A stretch of 64,000 nt of DNA from Sipunculus nudus (taxonomy: Eukaryota > Annelida > Sipuncula > Golfingiida > Sipunculidae), in assembly GCA_026874595.1 (NCBI GenBank), contig CM049312.1:77663429-77727428 (forward strand), in the 5' to 3' direction. Shown here piece by piece: positions 41,030-55,895 of this stretch (positions are counted from its first letter, which is position 1; the number at the start of each line of letters is the position of its first letter). The translations under genes and the position numbers were made by a program. The notes below the pieces were generated by a model that saw nothing but the letters and a program-made list of their open reading frames with translations, was not told where the DNA came from and ran no database searches.

Positions 41030-42350
41030 TTACCCTCCCTGTTTATGAGTGTCTGTATTCGTTGTATGGCCTGTGGGTACACCATGTATATAGCTAGTAC
41101 ATGTCTTCATTGAAGAGGCAGCGATTGTGACCGACGCGAGTTGTTAATATGCGGTGAACATGTACACGTATACATTGTGGCAGTAAGAACTTGTGATTGA
41201 TGATGTTTGTACAATTCGTGCCCGACCATGACAACCTGGCAGACGAAAGACTCACCCTGTTTTGGTTCTCGTGTCAAAAGCTCTTGTAAACACGCTCGCC
41301 ATGTCGGCACGGGGCTGATACCGACACCTTTCAGCCGGACCATAGAGCCTACGTTAAAGAACCCTGTATTTCTCATCGCATATTATCAATAATGCGCTTC
41401 GTAGTTGTAACGCTAATGGCATTTTAATAGGTTGAGCTCCCGAGCGGCATGCCGGAGTCGCTGTTGAGCTCGATCCAGTGTGCCAGAGTTCCCCGTGAAG
41501 TGTATGCCACGCACGCTAACCCACCGGGCTTACCGAGAGCTTCATGCCGCCATTGTTGTTTGTATGGGGACGCCAAGGTAGACCACTTCAAACTTCCATA
41601 TCATTCGGTATACCTATTGTTATAAGTAACCGAATTGTCTGTCTGCTCAACATATGGTCTTGTATGCAAACAGAAGAATTCTTTTCAACAGATGTACTTC
41701 CAAAGCCCGCATTACCTATTGGACTTTTGCCGAAACTGCCAAATGAAACGGAGACCAGCTACTGTTTGGCGACACCTCAGCATGCTTTAATAATTGTACA
41801 CCACAACGCCTGCCTCTTTTAGCGACCGGGGCGTTTTGGTTCAAAGGCGAAACATGAATAACTGTACGATTGATCAATGGGACCTAATCTCAGCCTGACA
41901 CACATATTACTTCGCACTATTTTCGGACAGAGATTTTTGCGACATGTCGTAAAAGTGATCATTTATTACGGATGTCGCCAGAAGTCATCATCATCACTAA
42001 ACTGTAACGTCCCGTGTTTGAAGAGCCTCGCATTAAATGTTTATCCAATCACGTGGTTTGTCGCAAAGGCCGCAAACCCACCTCACGCAAAGTGTAGATA
42101 AGATAAGATAGCACAACCCTTCTTCAATAAATCACTTGCCACAGTTAGATTATAAACTTAACTGTTGAAGAAGAATTCGCTGGGAACATATTTTTTTACG
42201 GCAACGCTCTTACTGTTACGGGGACTCAAGGCGCCTGTAGCCAAACATTCATTTGATTTTCGAAGCATGCACGATTTGATTCATTTACATGGGCGCTGTG
42301 AAACGCCCGCCCCGCCCGATAATGTATAAAGCAATCTGAATAAAAAAGCT
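41030..42350. promoter_or_regulatory. Long GC-richer island in intron 1
   Basis: The longest balanced-composition block of the intron, about 1.3 kb. Open frames reach 92 codons (41544-41822) but show no domain and no convincing splice-site pair. Best read as a candidate regulatory cluster. Confidence 0.28.
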
Positions 42351-42652
42351 TGCGCTTGTACTTGAAGATTCATTGATTATGCAAAGGAAAATAGTTGGAT
42401 GTCTCGTCACTGAGTCTCTTCGGGCTTATGATCTTTAATGCCAAACAAACGTCTTTATGTGGGCCAGTATACAGAAACTCTACATCACTCACAAAATCAA
42501 TTCTTCTTTTCCGAAGAAATATTCATGAAAGCTGCTTTGCCTGTGTTGTGCTAGTTGTACATTCATACAGACTTGGTACATTATACATGGTTAATTTTAA
42601 TGTGAAATTAACCCCAAAAAGTATATACACTTATGTCCCAGTATATATGAAA

Positions 42653-42693
<41 letters not shown>

Positions 42694-42760
42694 CATATAT
42701 ACTATGTGTTTAACACTTACACACACAAACACACACACATATATATATATCACAAGAGAA
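42653..42760. repeat. (AT)n and (CA)n-rich tract
   Basis: An AT run at 42653-42690, then CACA-rich sequence and a short AT run. Confidence 0.85.
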
Positions 42761-43247
42761 CTATATAGTTGCATAAGTTATAACCATTTATTTGCAAAAA
42801 ACAACTAAAAAATTATATCTTCTGGATGGTTCACAATATAAACTTAGCTACAAATGCATGCGTTAGAAATAATTTTATTGTTATGAAAAACGCCTATAAA
42901 ATTATTAAAAACTCATAGTTCACAATATTAAATATCATCTCAAAAGCAGAAAATAGTTTAGAATATTCAAGAAAGATTTTGAGAAGAAATCGATGCATAT
43001 TCCATATAATTCATCGTAAGTTTTATATACCGCTTTACAATTGAACGCCACTGTATTATACTCTGTGTTATATGTTGTTGTAATAATGGTGATGATGACC
43101 CGATATCAAGCTTTGTATATCCCGCTGATCATAATAAATCTCTGCGTCAGGTATTTACTATTATATATTACACTAACACCAAGCTATATATACAGCAATA
43201 TATACACTAAAAATCTTTATTGATGTATAATGAGCATATGATTCCAT

Positions 43248-43248
<1 letters not shown>

Positions 43249-43307
<59 letters not shown>
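43249..43307. repeat. (AT)n microsatellite, left of TIR element
   Basis: About 29 AT units abutting the GGGATG terminus. Confidence 0.95.
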
Positions 43308-43309
<2 letters not shown>

Positions 43310-43668
43310 GGATGTATCAATATATCGATATATCGATACAAATCGATACACGACGTCGATACGATAACCGAAATGCGTTGCATGCTGTATTGGTCGTATC
43401 GGTTGATTGCTAATGAATTGAGATATAAATCTAACTTTAAATATAACCATGACAATTTATAAATCTAAAAGCACTGTTTATTTGTTGCTTTGGCTTTTAA
43501 GACTTGTTAATAAATGTACATGTATATACGCATGCAGTACTTTCATTACAAGCAGGCGCATGTGAGCGATAATAGGAGAATGATATTGACGATCCTCTTT
43601 ATTAATGAAATCAATATTCACATTACATATTGCTACTATGAACAAGGTACATTCACGTATATATCCTA

Positions 43669-43728
<60 letters not shown>

Positions 43729-44303
43729 AATTCTGTGACCTGAACAAGGCACTTATTCGCTATATGATATGTCATTTTATCTCTATTTTTTCATTTACGC
43801 AGCCGGTCATAGGTTGCTCGGAACTCCCGCGTTCGACATCAGATGTCAAATAAATGGTTAAAGCCTGGGTACAAATCCTGTACAAAAAGGGGAGTGTCTA
43901 ATGGGATTCATATTCACAGAAATATACAAACCTGTGTAATTATATAAAAATAAAGCCTATGATCTTCCAAACCAAATGCAATAAAACAGTTTTGTGCAGG
44001 GGGGATGGTAAGGGCTCAAAGAAGATCGAGATTTTGGTAGCCCTGATTAGATAGATTTTTGATAATTAAAATCAACTGGTTTGTTTATTTATTCAATATC
44101 CAGCTTAAGCTGCTTAAGTTCGTAGCATACTAAATATGTTGTATGTTAATTTAAAAAGAAAACATATAAAAACAAGAAAAAAAGCTTTTTTTAAGAAATG
44201 ATATAAAAAGAAAAATGAAACGTATCGTCAATACGTATCGGTATCGAATTAACTGTATCGCAATACGTATTGTACCGGAAGAGGCGGACCGATACCCAGC
44301 CCT

Positions 44304-44304
<1 letters not shown>
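43307..44304. mobile_element. 1-kb TIR element of the GGGCTG/TATCG family
   Basis: The left end TAGGGATGTATC and the reverse complement of the right end TAGGGCTGGGTATC are similar. The ends are rich in TATCGAT and CGATACG motifs (43320-43410 and 44220-44295). Both termini directly abut (TA)n tracts (43249-43307 and 44304-44434), and another (TA)n tract lies inside at 43673-43725. The 998 bp have no transposase frame. The ends resemble the inner element at 56387-56796. Boundaries are hard to prove because the flanks are microsatellite. Confidence 0.5.
43673..43725. repeat. (AT)n microsatellite inside TIR element
   Basis: About 26 AT units. Confidence 0.95.
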
Positions 44305-44438
<134 letters not shown>

Positions 44439-44537
44439 CGCCTGCATGCATGCATTTTGTCTTGTCATGTTGTAAATTTGTTTTCCTGTTTGTGGATGAG
44501 GTGTCTATGATAAATTTATTTTGGATCAATCCAACAG

Positions 44538-44561
44538 GTAATAATAATAATAATAATAATA

Positions 44562-44617
<56 letters not shown>

Positions 44618-44765
44618 GAAAATAAAAATTTAATAATGGATACACTACTTCTGCCAATACATACTACTACTAGTTACTTCTCCTGTTACTGTATACTACT
44701 ATAATATACTATACTATATACTATATCCTACTATTACTATTACTACTATACTACTAAAAAAACTG
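44538..44765. repeat. (AAT)n then degenerate (TAC)n
   Basis: About 80 bp of AAT followed by TACTAC-rich sequence, like 24011-24440. Confidence 0.9.
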
Positions 44766-45633
44766 CTATATGGGGTATAAACACCAAAATTTGAAAACGA
44801 TTTATTACATGATCATAATCAGACAAACTGTAATGGGTCATAGTCAATTTTCAATTGAATATAAAACAGTTAGTTATATCTCCTTTATGAGTGCCTATAC
44901 AGTTTTTTTCAATACGCAGGTATATATGATAACATATCCCCAAAAGACAATTGTTCCTGAAGACAATATATTTCAACGTACACAATGCACCTGGGCCGAT
45001 TTTTTATCATAGACACAATGTGTACGTTGTTCAGCAGACGACATGAATGATAACATTACCGAAAACACTCTAATGTTGCACCACGCCCGCCTTTGCCTTG
45101 TACTATGGTGTACCTTTGTTTGCTCAATACCGTACCTGTTGTAATAAATTTTATCTTCATCTACCAGATGTGCCACCAGTGGGCGAAGAAAATCACACTT
45201 TTCTCTATTTATTTGCTGATAGGAACACATAGAAAGTCTGCAATATGTGTACATATGGTCATAAAAAGCTGCTACTGTATGATATATTCCCATCTCATAC
45301 GGGCACTCAAATATGTTATCTTGATGCGCGACTTAATATATATTGCCGGAAAATACATTAATTTCCAAAAATCATATACATCATAAAAAGTAGAAAATAA
45401 ATGACAGTAATGATATGTGTTAATGATGCCTCCATGCATATCAAGTTTTTTAAGTAATTTTGGTTATAAATATGAACATACTTTCAAGATATATGATTAA
45501 TTGCGAAAAGTCTGGGTTAAAACATAATTGAGCATTACATTATGCAGATAGGTATACATATATATGTGGGTGTATGGTGTGTTTATACTTTTATTGTAAA
45601 GAAGTGTCTTATTATTTCTAACAAACACACTCA

Positions 45634-45637
<4 letters not shown>

Positions 45638-45680
<43 letters not shown>
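45638..45680. repeat. (AT)n microsatellite
   Basis: About 21 AT units. Confidence 0.95.
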
Positions 45681-45682
<2 letters not shown>

Positions 45683-46166
45683 GCGTTTTATGTATAACTC
45701 TTAATACGTTTCTTTTGTCTATAAAACTATAACATCTGTATAACAGGGAGGACCTCAAAAAAGTATTTTTAGTCGATGAAGCACATATACAAGCATATTA
45801 TAGCATCAAAACATGAAAAAAAAAACAGTATTTTACTCTATGATGTAAAGGTTTCATTTGAAATGCATGCATGATACTAAAGCATGGCGTATGAAAATTT
45901 TCTGCTAATGATTTAAGATACACTTCTTTATATTTGAATACAGATGCATAATGTAAATATATTTTTCCATCAAACCTTTAATGTCATATATATTATAAAT
46001 CCAGACGTTTAAAGACCACCAAATTAATTTTTTTTTAAGAATGTTGAAAGAATATTTGGTAACAACGACAATTTGATTGGAATTACACACTTTTAGATAA
46101 TACGAAATTAAAACTAAAAAAAGAAATGTGTATAAAATATATAAAAATGTGATTCAGACAATATAA

Positions 46167-46168
<2 letters not shown>

Positions 46169-46222
<54 letters not shown>

Positions 46223-46223
46223 T
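46169..46223. repeat. (AT)n microsatellite
   Basis: About 50 bp with TTT interruptions at the right end. Confidence 0.95.
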
Positions 46224-46629
46224 TATAGCATGGCACATTTTGCCTAATGTATTTTTAGCCAGTTTGTGTGTCACTTGATACATGGTTCAAATTTAAATGG
46301 GATTCCTGGTTCCTGGACGAGTATATATAAAATACAATTGTTAAATAGTTATCGAATTAAACCTTCTGCTGGAGAAAATTTTTATACGAGTGCACCTGAA
46401 TTGAATATTTGATGCGTATCTCCCAAGTATATTTCTAAGCAAGTATTTAAAACATCAATAAATATTTGCGATTTGATATTTATTGTTATGAGAATGAACA
46501 TCCGATGATATCTCGCCCTGTATATATCTGGACAGCGTAAGAGGAGCCACATAATAGGACCGTCAAACAGATAATATTATAACACACCTACTTACTTGTT
46601 TTCCATCTATAATAGGCCCATGTTTCATT

Positions 46630-46631
<2 letters not shown>

Positions 46632-46704
<73 letters not shown>

Positions 46705-46735
46705 TATTTATATATATAGATATTTACATATATAT
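46632..46735. repeat. (AT)n microsatellite
   Basis: About 65 bp pure, then interrupted AT. Confidence 0.95.
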
Positions 46736-47909
46736 AATATTCTTCATATAAATATACGTATGTATTCTTTATTAAATCCAGTAACTTCTTATACATCACC
46801 CTCTTAAATATAAAAAGCAATTTTATGTAAGTACATTTTAAGTACAGAAATCCTAGTGTAAATTTGAAATGAATTAAATGAAAATATTTGTTCTAGTATT
46901 TAAGCGATTTTTAAATAATTTCGTTTCTGTATAAGTTGAAGACTGAAATAATTTGTGAAATTTGGTTTGGTGACATACAGCATTGTCAACCAGGTTTTTA
47001 AAAAAATATAAATGTCTTGCACAAAAGTAGAAATGTTGACATATGATAGCTGCATGGACGATACGTTATATATTCATTCATGAAAATGGACTAACTTTAA
47101 AAATTAATTAATTTGCTAAATAAAAATATAAACATCCCCATTGCAGAAATTAATTTTGAAGCGCATAAATGAGAATAGATCCATTTGACCATATAATTAT
47201 ATAGAAATTATATACTTAAATGTTATTCAGTAAGCCTAATATTATTATTATATATATTTATTATATATTGGTGAAGTTATATATACACATTATGTAATAG
47301 AAAATATACAGATGATATTATATTTTATTTTTATAAAATGTGTCCAGAAAATGCAACAGAGAATTATTCCTACTTTTCTTTGTTTGCGAATAAAAATTTC
47401 ATCTGTTCTCCTGAATTATGAAATAATTTGTTGATGCCAGTTCACAGAGATTCTGTGATTTTTAATATGAGTGGCTTATATGTTTATTGTCGGTTTTCTC
47501 CGTGATTTCAACTTGGTTCCCTATATATGGGACTTACCTTGATTTAAATCTGTTTTTTTTTTCACATATATATGACACAAATGTTTGTATATATATGATT
47601 TAACAGAAGATACATGTATAAAATATGTCATATTTTCAGAGTTTGTTTCATTTGGAATATCTCCGATGCATATACCCTTCAAGCAGGTTAATCCTATATA
47701 AATGAGTTTTCAGTTCCTTTCTAGAAAATTTACACAGATAGAAAGAATTTTGGCATTGAGAACATTTAAGATAAATCCACTGAAACGTGGAAATTGTTAG
47801 AAAGTAGAATAAATTTTAAAAATTAATTAATATAAATATTTATATACGCTTATTTTGATAGATTTAATTTGACTGTTATTTTGATGAAATACAGAATTTT
47901 TGATTTGAT

Positions 47910-47910
<1 letters not shown>

Positions 47911-47955
<45 letters not shown>

Positions 47956-47994
47956 CTTACATAAGAAAAATGATATCATTATTTCAAATAACCG

Positions 47995-48044
<50 letters not shown>
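47911..48044. repeat. Two (AT)n microsatellites
   Basis: 47911-47951 and 47998-48044, separated by about 46 bp of unique sequence. Confidence 0.95.
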
Positions 48045-48047
<3 letters not shown>

Positions 48048-48599
48048 TTCGTTTAGTTGATTATCTGCAAGAGCGAGTGTATAATACTATAACACAAAAT
48101 GTTTTGTTGACTGTTCCGAATGTGTATTCAATCTGAGCGATATGTAAGTGCATATATATACTTTATCGAAACACACTTATTATATAATATTTAGATCGTC
48201 CCATTTTTATGCATGCCAAGCTTTATTAACCGTGTCGAAAGGGCCATATATCTATGTCATATATCTCTATCAATTAATGATTCGTTTCATATATAGAGAG
48301 TAAATATAAACATACATGTTAAGATTTCTTCTATAGATGTGCATGAGTAATTTCATTATATATAGTTTATCCGATAATTGCAAGATGAAGCTTCATCACA
48401 TGCAGAAAGAATACAATTAGTGTATGGTATAAACAGTTCAATAGTATGTTCATCTCTACAAATGGGATTATATCATTCCTGAAATACACTGGTTATGTAT
48501 TATTTATGATGTCATAAGAAGTAAGAGGTTCATGAATAGGATAATTGTTCCATTATGATATCATATCGTTTATGTGTAAGCTTATTGCACCAAATATAA

Positions 48600-49560
48600 A
48601 TTTCTACCCTGAGCTGCTCAATCTTTAAATAGGCACAAACAACGGACTTACTCGTAGATTAACGCAGCAGATTAGCACAGTAATTACGTAATAAGGGTAA
48701 ACGGATCGCTTCAGTAAACTGAGAAAGGGCAGTCGTTAATTTTTTAATTGGCCAATAAAGAAGCATAATTTTAGTGAAGTCCCGCAACGAATACGCAGCA
48801 GGTGCCCTCTTAAGCATCGCAATTAAGTACCTAAACTGCATTATAAATATAACCCGCTGTCCAAGATGCTTAAACTCGGGGTTTACGGTACCGCAGGCAT
48901 CATTGGTTTTCTCACAGAACGTCATATCTCCCTGGCTCCTTGCTTTAACGGCGCCATGAAATATTGTATATGAACTTTTCTACGACATGAAGCGAAAGCG
49001 TGCACGTGCCGAGTAAATCTTGCCTTTTCTTCTCGTATGTATTATTCATAGTAATATTGCCCAGACCGTATAGATGTTTGTATCATTTCTCCGAGCACAG
49101 GCGGAGCAGGACTGAAATGATAATAACCTTAACTATGACATGAATAGTAAATTATGACATCAAGACAAACCTGATGATATCAGATATTCATAGTTGATGC
49201 GGACCCTTGCTGGGCCCACTTACACATTTTGTGTCTCGCGGAATAACCCTTGTTCCATAACTCTCCAAGCAGTTATCGTGTTTCTTATTGGTTTTGAACT
49301 ACCTCTGCAGGTCTTCTGCTCGGAGGTTGGCCTGCCAGGGAAGAAAAACTCGACAGTGCTGTTTAAAGACAATGGCGCTACAGGGCTTCCATACACTCAC
49401 CTCGGCTTCTCTTTGTTTACAATTATTCCCGGAAGTTTAATTAGATTACGAGTCTTTTAAATTCCTTTTGGAAGTAGCAGTATTACAATGTAGTGGGTAA
49501 TGCCGCTCGGTTAATTGATTTGGATTAATTTCTGGCCCTGTAAATTATCTAATTGTGTTG
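48600..49560. promoter_or_regulatory. GC-richer island in intron 1
   Basis: About 950 bp with two-stranded short open frames (up to 88 codons) and homeodomain-type CAATTA, TTAATTG words. Lies between long AT-rich stretches. Confidence 0.25.
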
Positions 49561-49864
49561 CAAGCATATTAAAATTAAAATAAACAAAGTGTTATTACAT
49601 TTATCCCCGCTAGGTAACGATTTTGTTGTTTGATACATTTTGAATATTATATGGGATGCTTTAGTCTAAATTCATACATATACTAAGCATATATTATTCA
49701 AGTTAAGTAAAGGATTAAGGATAATTTTTCCATTGCGATGATTCTGTATAAGTAGCTGATAAAATTTGTTTAACCTGTAATAAAATACCACTTAATCGTA
49801 TGCAATTTTATTCTAGCTGTTCATTTATTTAAGTCTTCGGATATCCGTATATTATACAGACAGC

Positions 49865-49866
<2 letters not shown>

Positions 49867-49921
<55 letters not shown>
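49867..49921. repeat. (AT)n microsatellite
   Basis: About 27 AT units. Confidence 0.95.
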
Positions 49922-49923
<2 letters not shown>

Positions 49924-50149
49924 TCGCATTTTCGTATATTATCCCTTGTCCAAAACATTTTATATTTTTTACATATTTATTTCAAATAATGAAAATGAAT
50001 ATTATAATTTAATGTGAGTTAAAGTGTGTTCCAGCTAAATATATTTCCTATATATAAACCTTGAAACCTTGTACGTTCGTATTGTCGGTCTAATTTTATA
50101 AACGATTACACCATCAATACATGTTTTAATCCTCCTTCATAGTGAGTTT

Positions 50150-50960
50150 TCTGTTCTCTCTATCTTCTACCGACCTAACATTTCCTTCCTGCGAGAGTGG
50201 CCCACTTGACCCGCGCAGTTTGGCGGCTGTCAGTGGCCGACTGTCGCCCAAGCCGTGACGCCGTTGGACGTCAGTGAGGGCGCGAGCCGAGATTGAATGT
50301 CCGCGCCGGGGTTCTCACGGCTAACAAAGGCTTAAATAGACGTTCCAGTTACCGGCTGAACAGCGGCCCTGCCGTGAAAATGACAGGGTTCATATGACAC
50401 CCTAAGTTGAGGGGACGGTGACGATCTAAACACGGGTTGTTCCCTAACGGCTGACTAGATGACACGGGTTCTTTTTGTGCGCCAGACTCGGCGGCTACGC
50501 CGGAGGTGGCAACTTTTACACTTGTCCGTCGGCGTTGGGGACATACTCCTGGTAAAGGGGCACTCACTGAATGGCTGGGTCATCGTCAGATGTTACTAAA
50601 TGCTTGGTTGGTTTCCCGAGGGACTCGCATGAACTCTGTCATTTACGCTACGTATAGTGTAATTACTGAGCCCTGTTCACCCCCAAGTCCCTTGGCGCCT
50701 TTTCAGTGTTGCGATTTATGATGAATGCCTTGCCTTATGCCGGGCTGACGGGTGTAAAAGCCACAAAACAAACATTGTCAAAAGCATGGAATATGTCCAT
50801 TAGGGCGCTCATCAGCGCCATAGTATCTGCCCCGTTTATCACTCAGCTGAAAATGTTTCCCTTCCTCAGCACGTAAGTGCTAGATCATCCTGGAGACCCC
50901 ACGTGACATCAAAACGTCAACCTCCCTCACTGCTGCCGTGTGTTGTGTCGTCTGCTCAAC
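50150..50960. promoter_or_regulatory. GC-richer, CpG-containing island in intron 1
   Basis: One of the most GC-rich blocks of the intron (CGCGAGCCGAG, GTCCGCGCCGGGG near 50280-50310). Could be an enhancer or an alternative internal promoter for Tbx2/3. No exon identified. Confidence 0.28.
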
Positions 50961-51139
50961 ATACCCTTTTACGATTATCGTAAAGGTTTAATCCGATTTC
51001 ACGTCCTATATCTCTCATTTTATCCTGCTTTTCGTACTTACAAGGCTTCATAATACAAAGTACAGTATATATATATTGTTTAACTGCTTGCAAGTAGAGT
51101 AATGTGCCTTTAACTGTTTTAAAGCATTTATTATCAAAA

Positions 51140-51470
51140 ATAAAAATAACAATATCAATACTAATGCTAATACTAATACAAATACCATGATATTAATACT
51201 AATACTAATAAATTTAAAAATACTACTATACTACTACCATTACTTCTACTACTACATCTTCTACTACTACTACTTTATACTACTACTACTGCTGCTACTA
51301 CTACTACTGTTGCTACTACTATACTACTACTACTACGACTACTATCACTGCTATTGTAATCGTTACTAAAACTCCTATAAATAATGATATTGATATTTAT
51401 GATATATGATGATACTATGATGCTAATGATGATACTAATGATGATTATTATTATGACTATCATTATTATT
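51140..51470. repeat. Degenerate (AAT)/(TAC)/(GAT) trinucleotide tract
   Basis: AATACT-type repeats pass into CTACTA-rich and then GATGAT-rich sequence, the third such compound tract of the window. Confidence 0.85.
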
Positions 51471-51719
51471 ACTTTAAGAAATAAAATACTTAAAGCAATT
51501 CATCTGTACACGGCATCATATAGGGACCAAGAGGGACAAATGTCGTTGAACCCGAATAAATATTTCTTGAGGACGTAATATTTAATGAAAAACTGTCTGA
51601 AGGTCCAAGGTATAACAACGTAGTTATAAGAAAGGAAGTGAGAGCCTGAATATGTCTGGTAGTTCCAATAGCCAAGCATGGATAGCTCGCATATAATACA
51701 AGTTTGGAGTAGATTTAGC

Positions 51720-52010
51720 GTAGCGTTGCGTGCAGCACTTCAATATTTAACCGGCTTATTGATGATCTAATATTTGTTATTGAGGCGCCCGCGCCTCTGC
51801 GGCCCCGGTTGCGACTCCGGTCGGGGAGTCCTGTATTATTCCCCGATGCCCCGGTTTCCTGGATTCTCTGCCTGATGCCGTTTTAATTTTCTTGCTATCA
51901 CACCCTCTTCTTTCACTGAGGCCTGCCCTTGGCGCCAGAGAGAAGAGATTTTGGATACGATTTTCAGGAAACAGTCGCCAATTTGGGTAGCGGAATATAG
52001 ATATTGTTAC
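51720..52010. promoter_or_regulatory. Small GC-rich block in intron 1
   Basis: Very GC-rich core near 51783-51850 with GCGCCCGCGCCTC and GACTCCGGTCGGGGAGTCC, the latter a small hairpin-forming sequence. No coding signal. Confidence 0.25.
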
Positions 52011-52064
52011 TTCATCTATTCATTCTATAGTCAGTAAACTCAAGGGGGTTGGGTGGGGGGTGGA

Positions 52065-52066
<2 letters not shown>

Positions 52067-52113
<47 letters not shown>
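52067..52113. repeat. (GA)n microsatellite
   Basis: About 23 GA units preceded by a G-rich stretch with GGGTGGGGGG. Confidence 0.95.
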
Positions 52114-52114
<1 letters not shown>

Positions 52115-53278
52115 CAAACAGGCAGACATACAGACACATATACAAACGATCAGCTCGACTGATTGACAAATAGACCTACAGACAGACAGACAGGCAACAA
52201 GAATTATGATTTACCGATACCAAATGATTTCGATAAAGTTAAACATTTGAGAGAAAACAATCAATTTGTCATTTTTAATGCCGACAAAGTTCTTTTGAAA
52301 GCAGTTGTATTAGTTCGTTTATATGTAAAAAAAAATGTGAAGCAATAATCGAACAAAAAGTATTTCCTACTAATTTTTGTGTTGGAATCCACACAGAACA
52401 TAATGCCAATAAACCGCTAGCTCGCGATTTCAAGTAAATGACGTTTCTTGCCATAAAACGAGCAAAGAAGACAGCTCCAAATACAACATCGCCAATACCG
52501 AGGAACCTCAGAAAAAGCGAACAAAAGAGTTTCCGTTTGCAATTGCCGATGCCTAGTAAATTCTCCGAAAATGCGCCACTGTTTGCAGGTACTTGAGCAC
52601 AGAACAAGAGCTAACATCTCCATATATTGTGGCCAAGCCGGTTTTAGTTTCGGTCTCAAGGTATATAACGCTGTTATAGCCGTCAGCGGCGTCTATAGAC
52701 TCTTACAAAGTCTCAACTCCTCAAGAAATATGGAGGAGTTCCTCTTAAGCGAACGACCACACTGTTCTAAAGCTTGGCATGCAGAGTTCATTAACTACTA
52801 ATCGGGCCATTTGTCCCTGATTTGCTGGCTAACCAACCGACAACATCTCAATATTCTCACATGAACATGAGATAATGTTACTATAACATTCAGGGTTTTA
52901 ATACAAAAAGACTCAATGCGGCTTTATTAATAAATATATAAATCTCGGTTTTCAAAAGATATACATTTTATATGCTAACACTGAAGGTAAAATATGAAAC
53001 ACCTACAATTAATAGTGTTTTATTGGTCTAATACATGTGTAGAGTAAGCAATATTATTGTGTACCAGCGATCAGATAAAGAGTATGACACCCACAGTCAC
53101 AGAAACGTGATTATGTGCACTTGATAACAACTGTTTTAATGCAGTAACAATGATAATGGTATTAAAAATCTATATCTAGTATTCCAAAAAATAAAAAAAA
53201 GTGTAACAAGAGTAGATTCATATCAATAAACTTATAAGTTAAACAAGTGAGGATGTATAACTTCCTTGGTAAAACTAT

Positions 53279-53299
53279 GGGGGGGGGGGGGGGGGGGGG
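53279..53299 (+). repeat. Poly-G homopolymer (21 G)
   Basis: An uninterrupted 21-G run in intron 1, followed by TGGAAACAGCGGC. Homopolymer length may be affected by assembly error. Confidence 0.8.
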
Positions 53300-54497
53300 T
53301 GGAAACAGCGGCACCGCTCGAAAAAATACTCATTGATCCGAAAATGACCGTAAACGGCCGAACGTGACGTGAAATTAATCAATCTCACGAGCAGGATTTG
53401 GTGCGTACATCATGAACCCATTTGGGCCTAAGACCATTGTCTGGATAATTCTAGAAAGGATTAGTTTATGTTGCCATTCTGGGTGTTTAGATAACGCATG
53501 GAGCGAGTAATGGACTACCTGTTTGGAGGGGTTTTGTCCCTTTTACTGGAGCTTTACCTGGTGGTCTGGTTTTCGACGTCTTGCGCGTGCATTCAATGCA
53601 GGTATACTATATATATAGTGACGAATGCTTGCCGACATGTGAATGCGTGCGCGGCCGAAAATAGTTCTTATTTCATAAATTATAGAAACAATGACGACAT
53701 TTTTGTTCTGTAATTTTATTTTCATTATTAGGTTTGTAAATTTAGGGATATACTACTTATAGGAACTGAATATCCCTCGATTGAAGTTTGCAATAATTTA
53801 AACTGCATGATCGCTCCTGTTCTAGACTTTTTAAAACAAAAGAACGTCGAATATTACATAACAAATACATAAGTGAAAATAATATGCGATCACCAACGTT
53901 TTATAGCTTTAAACATATATATTTTACCAATTTTTATATAGTCGCAATTTCAGTTTCTGTGGATGCAGCAAGCATTAATTACTTCACAACAAGGCGCGCC
54001 CAAAGAGAGAATGTGTATAACATTCTATACTTTAGAATGTCATTACCGGAGATGTGCTTCAGTGTTAATTAAATTACACATTAATGTAATTATGTTTTGT
54101 ACTAAATTAATTATCTCCTTTATTGGAGAAAGACTCTGAAAATCACATGTGCATGTGAAGGTCACCTTGGGGCAGGTGATGTTAGAATATATACATCAAC
54201 CCTTTCAGCTGCCGAGGCGGGAGAAACGACAGCTAGGGTTAAAAGTCCATTTACAACCACGCAACCACTCCGGCATCTAAATTTAGTTTCGTAAATTACA
54301 ATTATTTGTTGATCTGTTAATGAATCCGGATTTTGTTCCATCTTAAATTCGAGTGATTGTCCACTTGCATGTGTACTTTGACCATCTTCTTTAAACCAAG
54401 GACTGTCTGGTTTTATTAACAAAATTATGTTGAACTTATATTTAAATATACACACGTGCACAATGTAATGTATGCGCTTCTAAATATGGAAGACCAT

Positions 54498-54551
<54 letters not shown>

Positions 54552-54649
54552 ATATATATAATGTATATATTCAACACAAATAACCATGCAGAGAGAACCG
54601 CCAAAATATTCTTCTTTTATATAATAATAATATATATATGTATATATGT

Positions 54650-54743
<94 letters not shown>

Positions 54744-54765
54744 CTTGAGAGAGAGAGCTTTATAG
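54498..54765. repeat. (AT)n, (AT)n and (GA)n microsatellites
   Basis: AT tracts at 54498-54562 and 54630-54712, the latter followed by a GA tract to about 54765. Confidence 0.95.
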
Positions 54766-55895
54766 TTTAGTACATTACGAGGTCTGTATTTTAGTCAATC
54801 ATCCCAATAATCAACAGAAAAACAAGAACAGGTCACAAAATAAAAACTGTTGGCTGCAGTATAATTGGAAGTGGGGTGTTAGCAGACACGCCAAATCGTG
54901 TTTCGGAGTAGATACAGCGTGTAAGACAGGCTTCCTTTATTGATTTACCATAGACAAGTCTTTAATACAGTCCTTGACCTTTAGCAGAGGTCGGACACAA
55001 GGTCATTCGGATGTCTAGCCCCTGGTGCCGATGTGTCCTAGGCTTGTATTTCTATCAGCTTGCAATAATATCAGGCTAAAGCGCGGGGTTCTGTGTACGT
55101 TAAAAAAAGAGTTAAAGTAACATGACAAAACCTGTGAGAGTATCGTCACCTGGTTTCCTGGTAATGCCGGATCGTTTACTTCATGAGAACGACTCGTTGT
55201 AACAATCAATTTTCTGCGGTTGCTTTTGAGCTGCTAACAATCACAATATGGGCTTACAGGCATGTTTGGTACCATGTTAACACTTAAGCACATTGTGTAA
55301 ATTTGATCGTAATTTAACATTTTTTGCTTGCGTTGTATGATATTTGACTCGGTGCTAGGATGTATTTACTCTCGGTTACAAATATATATTATACTTGCTT
55401 TTATCTCAATTGGATTTGGGCATTAGAGCCAGTGTTATGTTTTACTTCAATAAAATATTCAATAAAACATTTAATAAAAATATAACATTTTCGGTGACCT
55501 TTTTACTGATCTGTATACACAGAACACTGGTATATAGGATGTTGTCACGTGTTAAATGTACACACATTTTCAATTTTCATATAAAGTACCCATTATAAGT
55601 AAACCACCCGAATACAACACAGGATTTTGAAATGTTGACATAAGTAAGTATATTAATCCCCTAAAACTGAAAATCAATTTGTGTAATAAAAAAGGAAGAG
55701 TCCTTCCATCAATATAAAGAAAAAATTTAGTTTCACTGTGCAATTTAATTTAGCAATTTAGTGACGTCGAGCAAAATATATATACATATATATATACATG
55801 CGTTTGCTTCCTTCAGTATATTATTACTTGGAATATTCCATTGATCTCAAAAATTCTTTTGCACTTCTTAACCAGATTTTTTTCTCTTGTTACAG

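Noticed and set aside
43320-43345. TATCGATA words as a DREF-type promoter element
   Set aside because: They lie in the terminus of a TIR element and recur at its other end, so a transposon origin is the simpler reading.
52275-52659. 110-codon minus-strand open frame in intron 1
   Set aside because: Hydrophobic pieces but no family match; overlapping frames on both strands argue against coding.
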